From Verrucomicrobiota bacterium (GTDB taxonomy: Bacteria > Verrucomicrobiota > Verrucomicrobiia > Verrucomicrobiales > Akkermansiaceae), in the NCBI GenBank assembly GCA_004293445.1, contig RDYP01000005.1, forward strand, positions 1 through 64,000: a DNA stretch of 64,000 nt, read 5' to 3'. The translations under genes were made by a program, and so were the position numbers. Below the pieces are notes generated by a model. It had not been told where the DNA came from. It searched no databases and saw nothing but the letters and a program-made list of their open reading frames with translations. Positions 54,114 to 64,000 of the stretch are shown here, in pieces (position 1 is the stretch's first letter; every line of letters begins with the position of its first letter).

Positions 54114-56486
54114 TCAAGGTTTGAGGGTCGCGTGACGCCCGAGGTAGCCGAAACCGTGGCTCGCTTGGAGGGTGGTGCCGGGTTGGAACTGAAGACGCTG
54201 GTCTCCTTTGGCGGCGGCCTTGCCAGGGGCGAGCTTGATCCGACCGGTGAAGGTGCCGGCGCTGTTAGAATCCTCGGTGACAGTGACGCGTTCGACATCG
54301 CCCTGACCGCTGGCGATCGTGACAGTGCCGGATTCTGCCGTGCTGTAGTCGAAGTTCAGCGGGGCGGTCAGGCGGACGACCAGCTCGTCGCCTTGTTTGG
54401 CGAGTTCGACCTTCGACTCGCTCCACGCGAGATAGGCGAGGCTGATGTCGAAGGAGGCATTGAACTGCACCCAGCCTTCGGTCCAGCCGATGTCGCCCTT
54501 TTCGGGGTGGTAGGGATAGTGGGCGTTTTTCGGCGAGCCATCGATGACGAAGCGTGCCTCGGCGAGGCGGCCGATGCCACCGACGTGGAACTTGAACCAG
54601 CCGTGCTCCACGCCTTCGACCTCGCGTGGGGCGTCGAAGGAGAAGTGGCGACCTACGGGATTGCGGCCGAACATGCCGTCGAAGTGGGACCAGACGAGTT
54701 GGTCGAGGCGTTGTTGGTCGCTCTTGGCGGTGATGAACTCGCGGGCGGCGAGGATGGGTGCGGGTAGGCCGATGACGTTGCCGGGTTCGTTCCACTTCTG
54801 GGGAGAGTCGCCCATCGGCGTCCAGTTGTCGGGTTCGTCGCCGAGCTTGCGGAAATCCCAGAGATTGTCGGAGCGGCGAACCAGCACCTTGGCCCAATCA
54901 TTGAGTTTTTTCGCAAGTCCCTTCGGCGCGTGGTCGGGGTATTCGCGCAGCAGGTGACTGAGGCCGGTGACGGTGAGGAATTCGCTCATCCGCTGGCCCT
55001 TGGTCACGAGGGGATCGTTCCAGTCGAGGTTCTTGACCATCCACTCCGCCTGCTTGACGGCGGCGGCGAGGTAGAGGTCGGCATCGGGGCGCTTCTCGCG
55101 CTTGGCGACCTCGTGCATCAGCAGGTTCGGCTCGATCGAGAAGCCGGGCGGTAGCGAGCCCTTGGTGCTGCCGATGCGGGTTTTCAGCGCGAGCAGATTG
55201 TGCTCCGGGCTTTCGTCGTAGGGGTAACCATGATCCTTCTTGGGGTTCGCCCACGTTTTGAAAGCGTAGTCGCGGACCGCTTCGTAGTTCTGGCGTGGCA
55301 GCCAGGCTTCGAGAGTGGGCCAAGCGTAGAGGAAGTAGGCGAGCTGGGCCTTGAGGTGCTCGTGGCTGACTTTCCGGGTGACGATCACGTCGGCGCCCCA
55401 ATGAATGAGTTTGACGAGATCGGGAGCATCGTCGGCATAAGGTTCCAGCGCGCCCCAGAGTTTTTTGTTTTTAGGTTTCTCGTACTTCACCTGCCGCGGC
55501 ATCCGCTCGTAGGCGGAGGGATTCGAGATCCACTGCGGGACCAAGGTGTGGAGCTCCCACCCGAAATGGTGGTCGTCGCGCCAGCCGTAGGAACCGCCGC
55601 AGACATTGCGGTCGTTGCCCACGTGGTGGCGGCTATCGATCATGAAATTGACGGCATTTTGGTAGGACACGCGTTCCAGCCAGTTCGGACCGATGCGGAA
55701 GGGCACGGAGACCAGGCCGCCCGCTTCGACCACGTATTCGGCATCGCCGTCAGGATCGAAGGATGAGAAATCGCCGATTTTTCCATCGAGCTTGCCGGAG
55801 AAAAGAGCGGCACCCCCTTTCGCGGGGCGGACCAAGAAGGCCGATCCGTCGGCGAGGGTGGGCGCGGTGAAGCGCTTGGGCTTGCCGGTATTGAAGCCGC
55901 TTTGGTTGAGGTAGATCAGCGGGATGTCGGCTTGGTCGGAGCCACCGGCGACGGCGTGCGGGTCGGCGGCCTTGGGCAGTGGCGGGAGGTCGCCGACAGA
56001 CGAGGGCCAGATGACGAGCTCCTTCACCCGCGCGGAATTGTCGTGGGTGGCAGTGATCCAGAGGCGAAGCTTGTCGGTCTTGACGGTGACGGTCTGGTCG
56101 AAGGCGATGGCGAGGGCACTGGACTTGTTGCCGCTGAGCACGGCGGAGGGGATATCGATCCACTTTCCACCACTGAGAAACTGGACTTTGAAATCGGCGA
56201 TGGCGTCCTTGTTGCCGAAGCCGGTGAAAAGGTGGATGCCTGCGAGTTGCTGGACGGAACCCAGGTAGATGGCGAGCCAGGCCGGCTCCGCACTTGGTTT
56301 GCTGACCCAGCGCGAGGCGTCGCTGACCTTGCCGTCGATCGCATTGGCGGCGGCGTATTTCGGCAGTGCGGAACTGGCGGCCGCAGCCTTTGCCTTGAGC
56401 GGCTGAGGTGCCGGAGCGGCTAACAGGCTGACGCTGGTGAGGCAAAGCAAGGCGGGTGGCAGGGTGCGGAAGATGGATGCATTCAT
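54114..56486 (-). CDS. GH9-like glycoside hydrolase with N-terminal discoidin-type domain
   Basis: 790 aa. Signal peptide [24 protein letters not shown]. Residues about 28-165 look like a discoidin/CBM32 beta-sandwich ([38 protein letters not shown]). Then an Ig-like CelD_N domain (about 195-270; [19 protein letters not shown]), and a helical barrel with [19 protein letters not shown], close to the GH9 G-x-N-P signature. A C-terminal beta domain follows. The GH9 DAGDY-type catalytic Asp pair was not seen in the expected place, so the exact specificity is unknown. First gene of the four-gene fucose operon; the next gene starts 11 bp on. Confidence 0.72.
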   Translation of the reverse strand: MNASIFRTLPPALLCLTSVSLLAAPAPQPLKAKAAAASSALPKYAAANAIDGKVSDASRWVSKPSAEPAWLAIYLGSVQQLAGIHLFTGFGNKDAIADFKVQFLSGGKWIDIPSAVLSGNKSSALAIAFDQTVTVKTDKLRLWITATHDNSARVKELVIWPSSVGDLPPLPKAADPHAVAGGSDQADIPLIYLNQSGFNTGKPKRFTAPTLADGSAFLVRPAKGGAALFSGKLDGKIGDFSSFDPDGDAEYVVEAGGLVSVPFRIGPNWLERVSYQNAVNFMIDSRHHVGNDRNVCGGSYGWRDDHHFGWELHTLVPQWISNPSAYERMPRQVKYEKPKNKKLWGALEPYADDAPDLVKLIHWGADVIVTRKVSHEHLKAQLAYFLYAWPTLEAWLPRQNYEAVRDYAFKTWANPKKDHGYPYDESPEHNLLALKTRIGSTKGSLPPGFSIEPNLLMHEVAKREKRPDADLYLAAAVKQAEWMVKNLDWNDPLVTKGQRMSEFLTVTGLSHLLREYPDHAPKGLAKKLNDWAKVLVRRSDNLWDFRKLGDEPDNWTPMGDSPQKWNEPGNVIGLPAPILAAREFITAKSDQQRLDQLVWSHFDGMFGRNPVGRHFSFDAPREVEGVEHGWFKFHVGGIGRLAEARFVIDGSPKNAHYPYHPEKGDIGWTEGWVQFNASFDISLAYLAWSESKVELAKQGDELVVRLTAPLNFDYSTAESGTVTIASGQGDVERVTVTEDSNSAGTFTGRIKLAPGKAAAKGDQRLQFQPGTTLQASHGFGYLGRHATLKP

Positions 56487-56649
56487 GGGTTGGGAAAATG
56501 AGCAGTGGCGCGGATCAGGACCGCAGAGAGTTGGGAGATACGACGGCCGGCGACTGTGAATCTTCGGCCTTTTAGTTACCATGGGATAATCCGCATCCTT
56601 TCTGCGTTTATGCGCAATTCGTGAAGCTCGTTTTTGAATGCGGAAGGCT

Positions 56650-59600
56650 TCAAGGCGCGACGACGCGGAGGCGGACGAAACGGCGGCTGGCGGAGACCGC
56701 GGGGACGAGGGCTTCGACGGATTGCAGGGGAGCATCGACAAGCACGTTACCGGGACCGATCGGGGTCCAAGGAGTCGCATCCAGCGAGTCGTGGTATTCG
56801 ACGACGAAGGTGAGTCCGGCATCGAGGGCCGGCTTGCTGCGGGTGTAAGCGAAGCGGAGGTTGGCGCCATCGAGAACCAAGGACGTCACCGACCGAGTCA
56901 GGGCTTGGGGATTTTGACCGGTGGCGAATTCGAGCAAATTGGGCTCGCCGTCGGCATCGGCGTCAAAGTCATCGGCGGCACTGCCTGCATTGTCGTGGCT
57001 GCCGAAATGTTCGAAGCGCCAATTCTCGAGCGCGTTGTGGACGGCGGCGACCGAGAAGCTGCGATCGACCGGGAGTGCTGCGAGGTGATTGGCATCGCCC
57101 GACTGCGTGGCGCGGACCGTGACGGTACCGGCGCCGGTGAGAGTGATGAGGCTGCCGTCAAGGATCGCGGGGCCGTCGAGAATGCTAAGAGAAACCGGAA
57201 GACCGGAACTGGCGCTGGCGACAGGAGCGAAGGGCGGGTTGTCTTCGGCGAGGTCGGAAAGCGGCGCGAAATCGATGGTCTGCGCGGCCTTCGCAATGAC
57301 CAGCGTACCGGAGGCGCTGCCCGCGTGGTTCGGGTCGTCGATGCTGGCGACCACGGCATAAGAACCGGCGGCGATCGGAATGCTACTGGATCCATCGTAG
57401 GTCAGCACGACGGAGAGGCCTTCGGGAAAAGTGGTCACGGCGACGCCTTGCGGTTCGCCGCTGTAAGTCGTGGCCAGCTCGCCGAGGATCACCGTGGCGC
57501 TGGCTTTCGCGACCGAGAATGAGCGGTCGATATCGGGCGCCGGGGCGCGGGTGCTATCGCCGGGCTGCGAAGCGCGGACAGTGATCCGGCCAGCGCCGGT
57601 GATGCTGATTTGATCACCGTCGAGAGTGGCCGGGCCGCTGACGATGGTGAAGAAAACCGGGAGTCCGGAGCTGGAGGTGGCGGTGAGGCTGAGGGGTGGA
57701 TCGCCAAAAACACGATCGCCGAGCGGCGCGAAATCGATGCTTTGGGGCGAGGGCTCGATGACCAGAATGCCGGAGGCGGAGCCCTCGTAGAGATCATCAC
57801 TGACGACCGCGGTGACCTCGTAACTGCCGACTTCGTAGGGGGCGTTTTGTTCGCCGTCGTAACGAAGATCGACGCTACGGTTGGCGGGGTCGGTGGTGGC
57901 GGTGGCGGATTTCGCGGTGCCGTCGTGCACGTGCGCAAGGTTCGCCAAAGTCACGGTGGCGGCGGCTTTGGTGACGGTGAAGGATTGTTCGCTCGGGAGG
58001 GCGGGCAGGTAGTCGACGTTCCCGGCTTGGGTGGCGCGAATCGTGATGTCCCCGACGCCGCTCAAGCTGAGGAGATTGCCATCGAGGGTGGCGGGGCCGG
58101 AGACCACGCTGTAGCTGACGGGCAGGCCGGAGCTGGCAGTGGCGGTGAGGGCGATGGGGCTGCTGCCGTAAGAGCGATCGGCGACGGGATCGAACACGAT
58201 CGCCTGAGAATTTCCGGGCGATGGGGTGCTGTAGGTCAGCTGCACATTCGTGAACTGGGCGGACGCGTTCGAGGTGCCGATGTATTCACCACTGAACACG
58301 AAACCGGCGGCGGAGAAGGTCGGGCTGTAGCCGGTGGGCGTGGCTTGCGATCCGTTCAAGACGCCGTTGTTATTCGGCGTGTCGTCCGAGTAGGTGAAGG
58401 ACATCACCTTGGCATTGGTCGCGGTGTTGACGGCCTCGAAGGAGACGTCGACGCCGGTGGCGGTGCGGGTGATGGTTTCGGTGAAGCGGAGGGTGATGCT
58501 GTTCTGGGTTGAGTTCACGCCCGGGAGGCTGGTTTGCGGAGTGCGGGCGCTGTTCCCGGTGAAAGATGATCCATAGGAGCTGGTGCCGGTGCGCTCGTAG
58601 AGGGCGGCGGACGAACTGACCATGCCGCAGTAGCCGAGCCAGTCGGTGGTGACGGGGGCGGCGGGAGGGTTAAGCGGCGTCTGATTGCGGAAGAGGCCGA
58701 AGCGGAACCAGAGGCCCTTGTTATTCACCGGACGTGAATTGCTGTTTACCTGGACTGCGACGGTGCCGGTGAGCTTCAGGCTGTCGCCAGTGCCGACCAA
58801 CTGAACAGGCGAGAAGAATGCGTGAGCAGATCCTGCGAGACCGGCGTTGGCATTGGTTGGATTCCAGAGGGGACTGGAGCTCTCCGCGTCGGCAAGGGAG
58901 GAACTGGTAGCAAGCCAGTCGGTGAGATCGGTGGTGTAGCCGCGATTGCCGATGATCAGCGTGGCGTTGGCGCTGGCGACGTAGTCGGGGTCATCGACCA
59001 GCGCGGACACGGCATAGGTGCCGGGGGCGAGGGGTGGCTCCGCCGAACCGTTGTAGGTGACCGTTACCGCAAGGCCGGGGGGCTGGGTGCTGACGAGGAC
59101 GGGCTTGGGAAGGCCGTCGTAGGGAACTTCGAGGGCATCGAGGGTGAGGATGGCCGCAGCTTTGGCAACGGCGAAGCTGCGTTCGACATCCGCGGCCGCG
59201 AGGTGGTTGGCATCGCCCGGCTGGGAAGCACGAACGGTAACGACGCCGGCACCGTCGAGGCTCAGCAGAGTACCATCGAGCGAGGCGGGGCCGCTGACGA
59301 TACTGAAAGAGACCGGAAGGCCGGCGCTGGCGGAGAGGGCGAAGGAGGCATCGCCAAAGGTGCGGTCGGGCAGCGGGGCAAAGGTGATGCTCTGCGGGGC
59401 CTTTCCGATGACGAGGGTGCCGGAGGCGCTGCCTTGGTAAACGGGGTCGTCGATGCTGGCGACCACGGCGTAGCTTCCCGCAGCGCTGGGCGCAGTGGTG
59501 CCACCGTCATAGGTTAGAGTGGCTGTTAGACCGGGTGGGTTGGTGGTGGCGGTGACGGATTTCGCGGTTCCGTCGTAGATGACATCGAGCCCCACGAGAC

Positions 59601-62600
59601 CGAGGGTGGCGGAGGCCTTCACCACGGCGAAGGACTGTTCGACATCGGGCGCAGCGAGGAAGTTGAGGTTCCCGGCTTGGGAAGCGCGGACGGTGACGGT
59701 ACCGAGACCGGTGACGGCGAGGCTGTTTCCGGTGAGGGTGGCGGGACCGCTGACGAGGGTGTAGCTGACAGGCAGGCCTGAACTGGCGGTGGCGGCGAGC
59801 TCGAGGGTGGGCGCATTGACCGGGCGGTCGGCGATGGGATCGAAGGCGATCGTTTGCGGCTCCGCGGTGACGCCGGGGACGAAGGAGACCTGGATGTTGG
59901 AGAACTGAGCCTGAGCGCCGGTGCTGCCGATGTAGCCACGGGAAAACGCGAAGCCCGCGGTGTTGTAGGTGGGCACGTAGCCGGTGGCGGTGCCTTGCGA
60001 ACCGGTAAGCAGGCCGTTGTTGTTAGGTGTGGTGTCGGTGTAAGTGTAGCTGAGAAGGGACGTGTTGTTGTCGACTCGTTTGACAAGGTGGGTGGTGACG
60101 ACGGAGTTGGCGCTGCGGGTGATGGTGACTTCGAAGGACAACTCGGGATTCCCCGCGGGCGAAGCGGATCCGATCGCCGAGGGTGAGCCATCGGGCGTGC
60201 GTGCGGTGGCTCCGCTGCCGGTGCTGAAGAGTCCGTTGCCGGTGCGTTCGTAGAGGGAAGACGAGCTGCTTCCCATCGCGGTGAGACCGAGCCAATCGGT
60301 GGCGATGTTCGGTGCCTGTCCGCGATTGTCATAGAGGCCGAAGCGGAACCAGTTGCCTTGGCCGGAGACCGCAGCGCTGGTCATCTGCAGCCTACCCGTG
60401 AGCGTGATCTTGTCGCCGGGGTTGACGAGGGTGATCGGACTGAACTGCGTTTGGAGGGTGTTGGTGCTGTAAGAGTCGGTGGTGTCGTTTGGATTCAGCA
60501 GCGGGCTGGAGGAACTCTCTCCGCTCACCTTGCCGGAGATATTGGAAGCCCAGCCGCTGAGACCGGTGGCCGGCAGGGCGGGCTGGCGGATGAGGAGCGT
60601 GCTGGTGGTGGAGCCCTGATGATTGGGATCGGTGATGGTGGCGACGATGGCGTAGCTACCGGCTCGCGAAGGTGCGGTGCTGGATCCGTTGTAGGTGAGC
60701 GAAACGGCGAGTCCGGCGGGCGTGGTGGCGACCGTGGGGACCTTTGGCGTGCCATCGGCGCTGGGGCTGAGATTCCCTAACAAGATGGTGGCGTTCGCCT
60801 TGGACACCACCAGCGTGCCGGTGGCGGAGCCGGTGATCGTGGGATCGTCGATGACCGCGCTGACCGCATAGCTGCCGACGTTGGTGGGCGCGGTCGTGGA
60901 GCCGTTGTAGGTGAGGAGGACCGGCAAGCCGGCGGGGATGGTGCTAGCGGTGACGATCCGCGGCGTACCGGTGTAGCTTTGAGAGAGCGTGCCGAGGGTG
61001 ATGGTCGCAGTGCTGATGCCGTTGAACTCGTCATTGCCGACCAGCTCGATGTCATCGAGCGAGAAGGCAATCGGGCTGACTCCATTGACCACGCGGCTTT
61101 CGATGCGCAGTCCTGTTAGATCCGTGATGTTGGCCAAGCCGAGGTCCGCGAAGGGCACGACGACGCGTTCCCATCCGGCGGTAGCGGGGACGGGGATCGG
61201 AGCGGCTTCAAGGGCGATGCCGCCACGCGAAGCTCCGACTTGCAGGGGTGGCGGCGCAGCACTCCCGGCGTTGATCCAGAACGCGAGGGCGGCGAAGCCT
61301 TCGAGCGAGCGGCTTGCGCAGGTGAGCGAGAGGCCCTTGCCACTGCCGGAGGCGACCGAAACCGCGAGGGTGCCGCGGCGGACGGGGCTGGTGCTCGCGA
61401 GCGAGGTGCCGGCGGGGCTGGCGTTGGACCAAGCGCTATCGAGGGCATCGTCAAAGATCACCTGCGATGGGATCGAAGCCGGAGCAAGGGGATTGGCGAT
61501 ATCGCCATACACCACGCCGCGGCCGCTGGTGGCGAGGTAGAGCCGACCGTACATGCGGGGGTCTCCGGCGATGTCGTTTTGGTAGCCGAAATTGTGGAGG
61601 CTGTCGTTGATACGGGTCCAGGTGGCACCGGTGTCGTCGCTGCGAAAGAAGCCGACGGTGGTGCCGACTTTTCCCCAGATGAAGACCGTGGGATGAGCGG
61701 AGCCGGGCTTGGCTTTGCCGAAGTCGAACTGATAGACCTCGGCAACGGCGGAGAGTTTGGTGAAAGTGGCGCCGAAATTGGTGCTGCGGTAGAGACCGCT
61801 GGCACCGGCGCGCGCCCAGATATGGCCGTTGTGGCCGGGCACAGTGCGGAACTGAGCGAAGGCGGAATTCACTCCAGTGGCGATGGTGGAGAAAGACGCG
61901 CCGCCATCGGACGAAGTGAGCAGGCGTTTCTGAGTGTTGTCCCAGAGATAGAGGCGATTGCCATCGACCCGGTCGGCAAGCGGGGTGAGCGTATTGTGCA
62001 GGTAATTGCGACGGATTGTGTGGTTCGCGGTATCCGCGACATAGCAGTTCAGGCCGTCCGGGGTCACGGCGATGCCGGAGGGGCTATTGAAGCGGGCGGT
62101 GGTGCCCGATCCACTGGCACTGCCGGGATTTCCGGCGAGGCCGGCGACGGTGCTGACCACTGCGGCGGAAGTGATCTTGCGGATCGTGTGATTGCCGCTG
62201 TCGGCGACGTAGAAAATCCCCGAGGCATCGATGGCGATGGCTTTCGGTGTGTTGAAACGGGCGGCGGTCGCGGTGGCATCGGTGCTGCCAGAGCTTCCTG
62301 CCAAACCGGCGAAAGTCGTGACTTGGCCTGCGGTGGAAATCCGTCGGATTGCGTGATTTCCGCTGTCGGCGACGAAGAGATTGCCACTGGCGTCGAGCGT
62401 GATGCCACGCGGGTTGTTGAAGCTGGCGGCGCTGCCGGTGGCATTCGTGGTGCCGGAGACGCCGGGGCTGCCAGCGATGGTGGTGACCACGCCAGAGGAG
62501 GTGATTTTCCGGATCGTGTGGTTCGCGGAATCGCACACGTAGAGATTGCCCGAGCCATCGATGGCGAGTCCGGCGGGCGAGTTGAAGCGGGCGTTCGTGC

Positions 62601-64000
62601 CGCTGGCGTCCGTGCTTCCCGGAACGCCCGGGCTACCCGCGATGGTGGTGACCACGCCAGAGGAGGTGATTTTCCGGATTGTGTGGTTCGCGGTGTCGGC
62701 GACGAAAACGTTCTTCGCGGCGTCCACGGCGATGCCTGCAGGCGAGTTGAAGCGGGCGTTCGTGCTGGTGGCATCGGTGCTGCCGCTGACGCCCGCGCCC
62801 CCGGCCATGGTATTGACCCCGCCTCCGGCGGCCACGCGGCGGATGCTGTGGTTGTCGGTGTCCGCGATGTAACGCACGCCGGAGCTGTCCAGCGCGATCG
62901 CCGACGGTGAATTGAAGCGGGCGTCGCCGCCGGTCGCGTTGGTCGTGCCCGGAGTTCCAGCGGATCCGGCGAGGATGCTGACGGTTTGCGTGCCATTGCT
63001 GGTGGCGGCGGAAAGGCCTGTCGCAGAGACGGTCCACGTCGCGCCGTTGTCGGTGGAGAGGTAGGCGGGTGCATTCGGTGGGCACCAAAGGAGGCGCTGT
63101 CCATCGGTGGAGAGGACGACGCGATTGTGGCCGTTGATGATCGGAGCGGGCGTGGTCGGAAAGGCCGCCCAAGTGGCAGCGGCGTCTTGCGAAAACAGGG
63201 TGGTTCCGCTGTTTTGGCGGATCATTTTGGATGGGGCGAGATAGGCCCCGGTGATGACGCTGGTGGATCCGCTGCCGGGACTGAGTGCCCCGCGGCGCGG
63301 CGAGCGGTTCAGGTCATCGTGGCGGAAACCGGTGTAGTCGCCGATCACGCTGACCAGCGGGGGTCCGGCGGTGGGGCTGTGAAGACCGAGGGGCACGGCT
63401 TCTTCGAGGCCGTCGTTGAAGAAGGTCCAAGTGCGGGTGCTACCGGAAGCGGCGAGGTTGGTGGTTTGGAAGAGACCGAAGCCGGTGTTGAAGATCGCAC
63501 GAGCGGAATTGTGGGGGTCGATGTCGATGTCGGTGATCCAATGGGGCGCGGGGGTGGCCCAAGGGGAATTGCCAAGGGACTTGGTAGCGTTGCGGAGGGC
63601 GGCGGTCCAGGTGGCACCGCCGTCGGTGGAGCGGTAAACCTCGTCGCCCGGCCACCAGCGGAGGAGGGTACTGACCACGACGTGCCCGGCCACGCGGGGA
63701 TCGGCGCTGATGCCGGCGAAAAAGCCCTGCCCGGTGGGTGGCAGGATGGAGGTCCAGGTGGAGCCGTCGGCGGACATTTTCCAGACGCCGTGATTTGAGG
63801 CGTAATTGCTGGGGCCCGTGGCATTGCCCCAGGTCGAGTAGAAAACCCCGGCGGCGTCGAAGGAACCTTGCAGGGGCATCATTTCCGCACCGGGGGTCTT
63901 TCCCGGGTGATTGGGGACCTCGGTCCAGGAATCGCCGTTGTTGTCGGTGAACCAAAAGCTTTCGCCGGTGAGGGTTTTGGCGGCGGCGTAGAGGCGCCGC
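56650..64000 (-). CDS. Giant exported protein: GH74-type propeller interrupted by NHL repeats, plus MBG/Ig modules (5' end outside window)
   Basis: At least 2,450 residues are visible; the reading frame continues through the right edge (YAAAKTLTGESFWFTDNNGD), so the start is missing. Order from the N-side: GH74-type beta-propeller (64000-62985; YRSTDGGATWTAAL, WITDIDIDPHNSARAIFNTG, VIGDYTGFRHDDLNRSP), six NHL repeats (62984-62000), then the rest of the GH74 propeller (to 61470; WTRINDSLHNFGYQNDIAGD, GRLYLATSGRGVVYGD). Next a beta-sandwich possibly binding carbohydrate (61460-61040), MBG-type repeats, and two copies of a 235-residue domain (60575-59880 and 58950-58220) separated by more MBG/Ig modules. 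The end has a DFDADADGEPNLLEFATGQ segment and a beta C-terminal domain like those on secreted verrucomicrobial proteins. Likely surface or extracellular; may act on or bind plant-type beta-glucans (family inference). Confidence 0.85.
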   Translation of the reverse strand, partial: RRLYAAAKTLTGESFWFTDNNGDSWTEVPNHPGKTPGAEMMPLQGSFDAAGVFYSTWGNATGPSNYASNHGVWKMSADGSTWTSILPPTGQGFFAGISADPRVAGHVVVSTLLRWWPGDEVYRSTDGGATWTAALRNATKSLGNSPWATPAPHWITDIDIDPHNSARAIFNTGFGLFQTTNLAASGSTRTWTFFNDGLEEAVPLGLHSPTAGPPLVSVIGDYTGFRHDDLNRSPRRGALSPGSGSTSVITGAYLAPSKMIRQNSGTTLFSQDAAATWAAFPTTPAPIINGHNRVVLSTDGQRLLWCPPNAPAYLSTDNGATWTVSATGLSAATSNGTQTVSILAGSAGTPGTTNATGGDARFNSPSAIALDSSGVRYIADTDNHSIRRVAAGGGVNTMAGGAGVSGSTDATSTNARFNSPAGIAVDAAKNVFVADTANHTIRKITSSGVVTTIAGSPGVPGSTDASGTNARFNSPAGLAIDGSGNLYVCDSANHTIRKITSSGVVTTIAGSPGVSGTTNATGSAASFNNPRGITLDASGNLFVADSGNHAIRRISTAGQVTTFAGLAGSSGSTDATATAARFNTPKAIAIDASGIFYVADSGNHTIRKITSAAVVSTVAGLAGNPGSASGSGTTARFNSPSGIAVTPDGLNCYVADTANHTIRRNYLHNTLTPLADRVDGNRLYLWDNTQKRLLTSSDGGASFSTIATGVNSAFAQFRTVPGHNGHIWARAGASGLYRSTNFGATFTKLSAVAEVYQFDFGKAKPGSAHPTVFIWGKVGTTVGFFRSDDTGATWTRINDSLHNFGYQNDIAGDPRMYGRLYLATSGRGVVYGDIANPLAPASIPSQVIFDDALDSAWSNASPAGTSLASTSPVRRGTLAVSVASGSGKGLSLTCASRSLEGFAALAFWINAGSAAPPPLQVGASRGGIALEAAPIPVPATAGWERVVVPFADLGLANITDLTGLRIESRVVNGVSPIAFSLDDIELVGNDEFNGISTATITLGTLSQSYTGTPRIVTASTIPAGLPVLLTYNGSTTAPTNVGSYAVSAVIDDPTITGSATGTLVVSKANATILLGNLSPSADGTPKVPTVATTPAGLAVSLTYNGSSTAPSRAGSYAIVATITDPNHQGSTTSTLLIRQPALPATGLSGWASNISGKVSGESSSSPLLNPNDTTDSYSTNTLQTQFSPITLVNPGDKITLTGRLQMTSAAVSGQGNWFRFGLYDNRGQAPNIATDWLGLTAMGSSSSSLYERTGNGLFSTGSGATARTPDGSPSAIGSASPAGNPELSFEVTITRSANSVVTTHLVKRVDNNTSLLSYTYTDTTPNNNGLLTGSQGTATGYVPTYNTAGFAFSRGYIGSTGAQAQFSNIQVSFVPGVTAEPQTIAFDPIADRPVNAPTLELAATASSGLPVSYTLVSGPATLTGNSLAVTGLGTVTVRASQAGNLNFLAAPDVEQSFAVVKASATLGLVGLDVIYDGTAKSVTATTNPPGLTATLTYDGGTTAPSAAGSYAVVASIDDPVYQGSASGTLVIGKAPQSITFAPLPDRTFGDASFALSASAGLPVSFSIVSGPASLDGTLLSLDGAGVVTVRASQPGDANHLAAADVERSFAVAKAAAILTLDALEVPYDGLPKPVLVSTQPPGLAVTVTYNGSAEPPLAPGTYAVSALVDDPDYVASANATLIIGNRGYTTDLTDWLATSSSLADAESSSPLWNPTNANAGLAGSAHAFFSPVQLVGTGDSLKLTGTVAVQVNSNSRPVNNKGLWFRFGLFRNQTPLNPPAAPVTTDWLGYCGMVSSSAALYERTGTSSYGSSFTGNSARTPQTSLPGVNSTQNSITLRFTETITRTATGVDVSFEAVNTATNAKVMSFTYSDDTPNNNGVLNGSQATPTGYSPTFSAAGFVFSGEYIGTSNASAQFTNVQLTYSTPSPGNSQAIVFDPVADRSYGSSPIALTATASSGLPVSYSVVSGPATLDGNLLSLSGVGDITIRATQAGNVDYLPALPSEQSFTVTKAAATVTLANLAHVHDGTAKSATATTDPANRSVDLRYDGEQNAPYEVGSYEVTAVVSDDLYEGSASGILVIEPSPQSIDFAPLGDRVFGDPPLSLTATSSSGLPVFFTIVSGPATLDGDQISITGAGRITVRASQPGDSTRAPAPDIDRSFSVAKASATVILGELATTYSGEPQGVAVTTFPEGLSVVLTYDGSSSIPIAAGSYAVVASIDDPNHAGSASGTLVIAKAAQTIDFAPLSDLAEDNPPFAPVASASSGLPVSLSILDGPAILDGSLITLTGAGTVTVRATQSGDANHLAALPVDRSFSVAAVHNALENWRFEHFGSHDNAGSAADDFDADADGEPNLLEFATGQNPQALTRSVTSLVLDGANLRFAYTRSKPALDAGLTFVVEYHDSLDATPWTPIGPGNVLVDAPLQSVEALVPAVSASRRFVRLRVVAP
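62000..62985. repeat. NHL-repeat coding array with 165-bp near-direct repeats
   Basis: Six NHL units of about 55 codons. Parts are almost identical at DNA level: a stretch of about 50 bases starting at 62476 recurs 165 bp later at 62641 with one difference. Recent internal duplication is likely. Confidence 0.85.

Noticed and set aside
62000-62985. CRISPR or integron-like array suggested by repeated DNA
   Set aside because: Period is 165 bp and matches NHL protein repeats within a continuous frame.

Overview
This window reads as a piece of chromosome from a high-GC member of the Verrucomicrobiota, probably the Verrucomicrobiae. That is inferred from several things: the long plant/chlamydia-type IspG, a complete str-S10-spc run with lineage-style gaps, SHD1, NHL and MBG repeat domains, an enlarged LolC/E-type permease, and a sulfatase plus fucosidase set. 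No marker gene could be compared outside the window, so the placement is moderate-confidence. I see no phage, insertion sequence or CRISPR array.

Layout. 1-516 is a flank without a convincing gene. 517-14420 holds mostly housekeeping and accessory single genes: a type II pseudopilin, RNase R, an NHL-type propeller, a LolC/E-like permease, a cysteine-peptidase-like protein divergent from a serpin, release factor 3, an OmpR-type two-component pair, and a metallo-beta-lactamase-fold hydrolase. 14413-23574 is centred on a tight plus-strand cluster: YceI, polyprenyl synthase, MacB-like ABC permease and ATPase, an oxidase-subunit-I-like membrane protein, a small membrane protein, and an unusual membrane-transporter/CcoO/cytochrome c fusion, followed by ispG. 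23582-28384 holds clpS and a DUF2017-like gene, a GT9 glycosyltransferase, an SMP-30-type lactonase and a cell-wall amidase.

27602-43764 (minus strand) is the ribosomal super-operon in the order rpsL-rpsG-fusA-rpsJ-rplC-D-W-B-rpsS-[insert]-rplV-rpsC-rplP-rpmC-rpsQ-rplN-X-E-rpsH-rplF-R-rpsE-rplO-secY-adk-map. tuf, rpsN and rpmD are absent from their usual slots. A secreted coiled-coil protein gene sits between rpsS and rplV, which is the most surprising single-gene placement in the window. A tRNA with a CAU anticodon lies upstream of the operon.

44438-64000 contains an exported BCP-type peroxiredoxin, lpxK, a sulfatase, a SAM-repeat-TM-VWA protein, and a four-gene operon of carbohydrate-active enzymes (GH9-like, GH95, five-bladed propeller GH, GH29) that probably removes and degrades fucose-containing glycans. 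Last comes a giant exported protein, truncated by the right edge, in which a GH74-type propeller is interrupted by NHL repeats and followed by a long series of MBG/Ig-like modules.

The best candidates for something undescribed are: (1) the YceI/prenyl synthase/ABC/oxidase-like/cytochrome fusion cluster, including an apparent frame disruption; (2) the coiled-coil gene inside the S10 operon; (3) the SAM-VWA protein; (4) the GH74-NHL giant protein.
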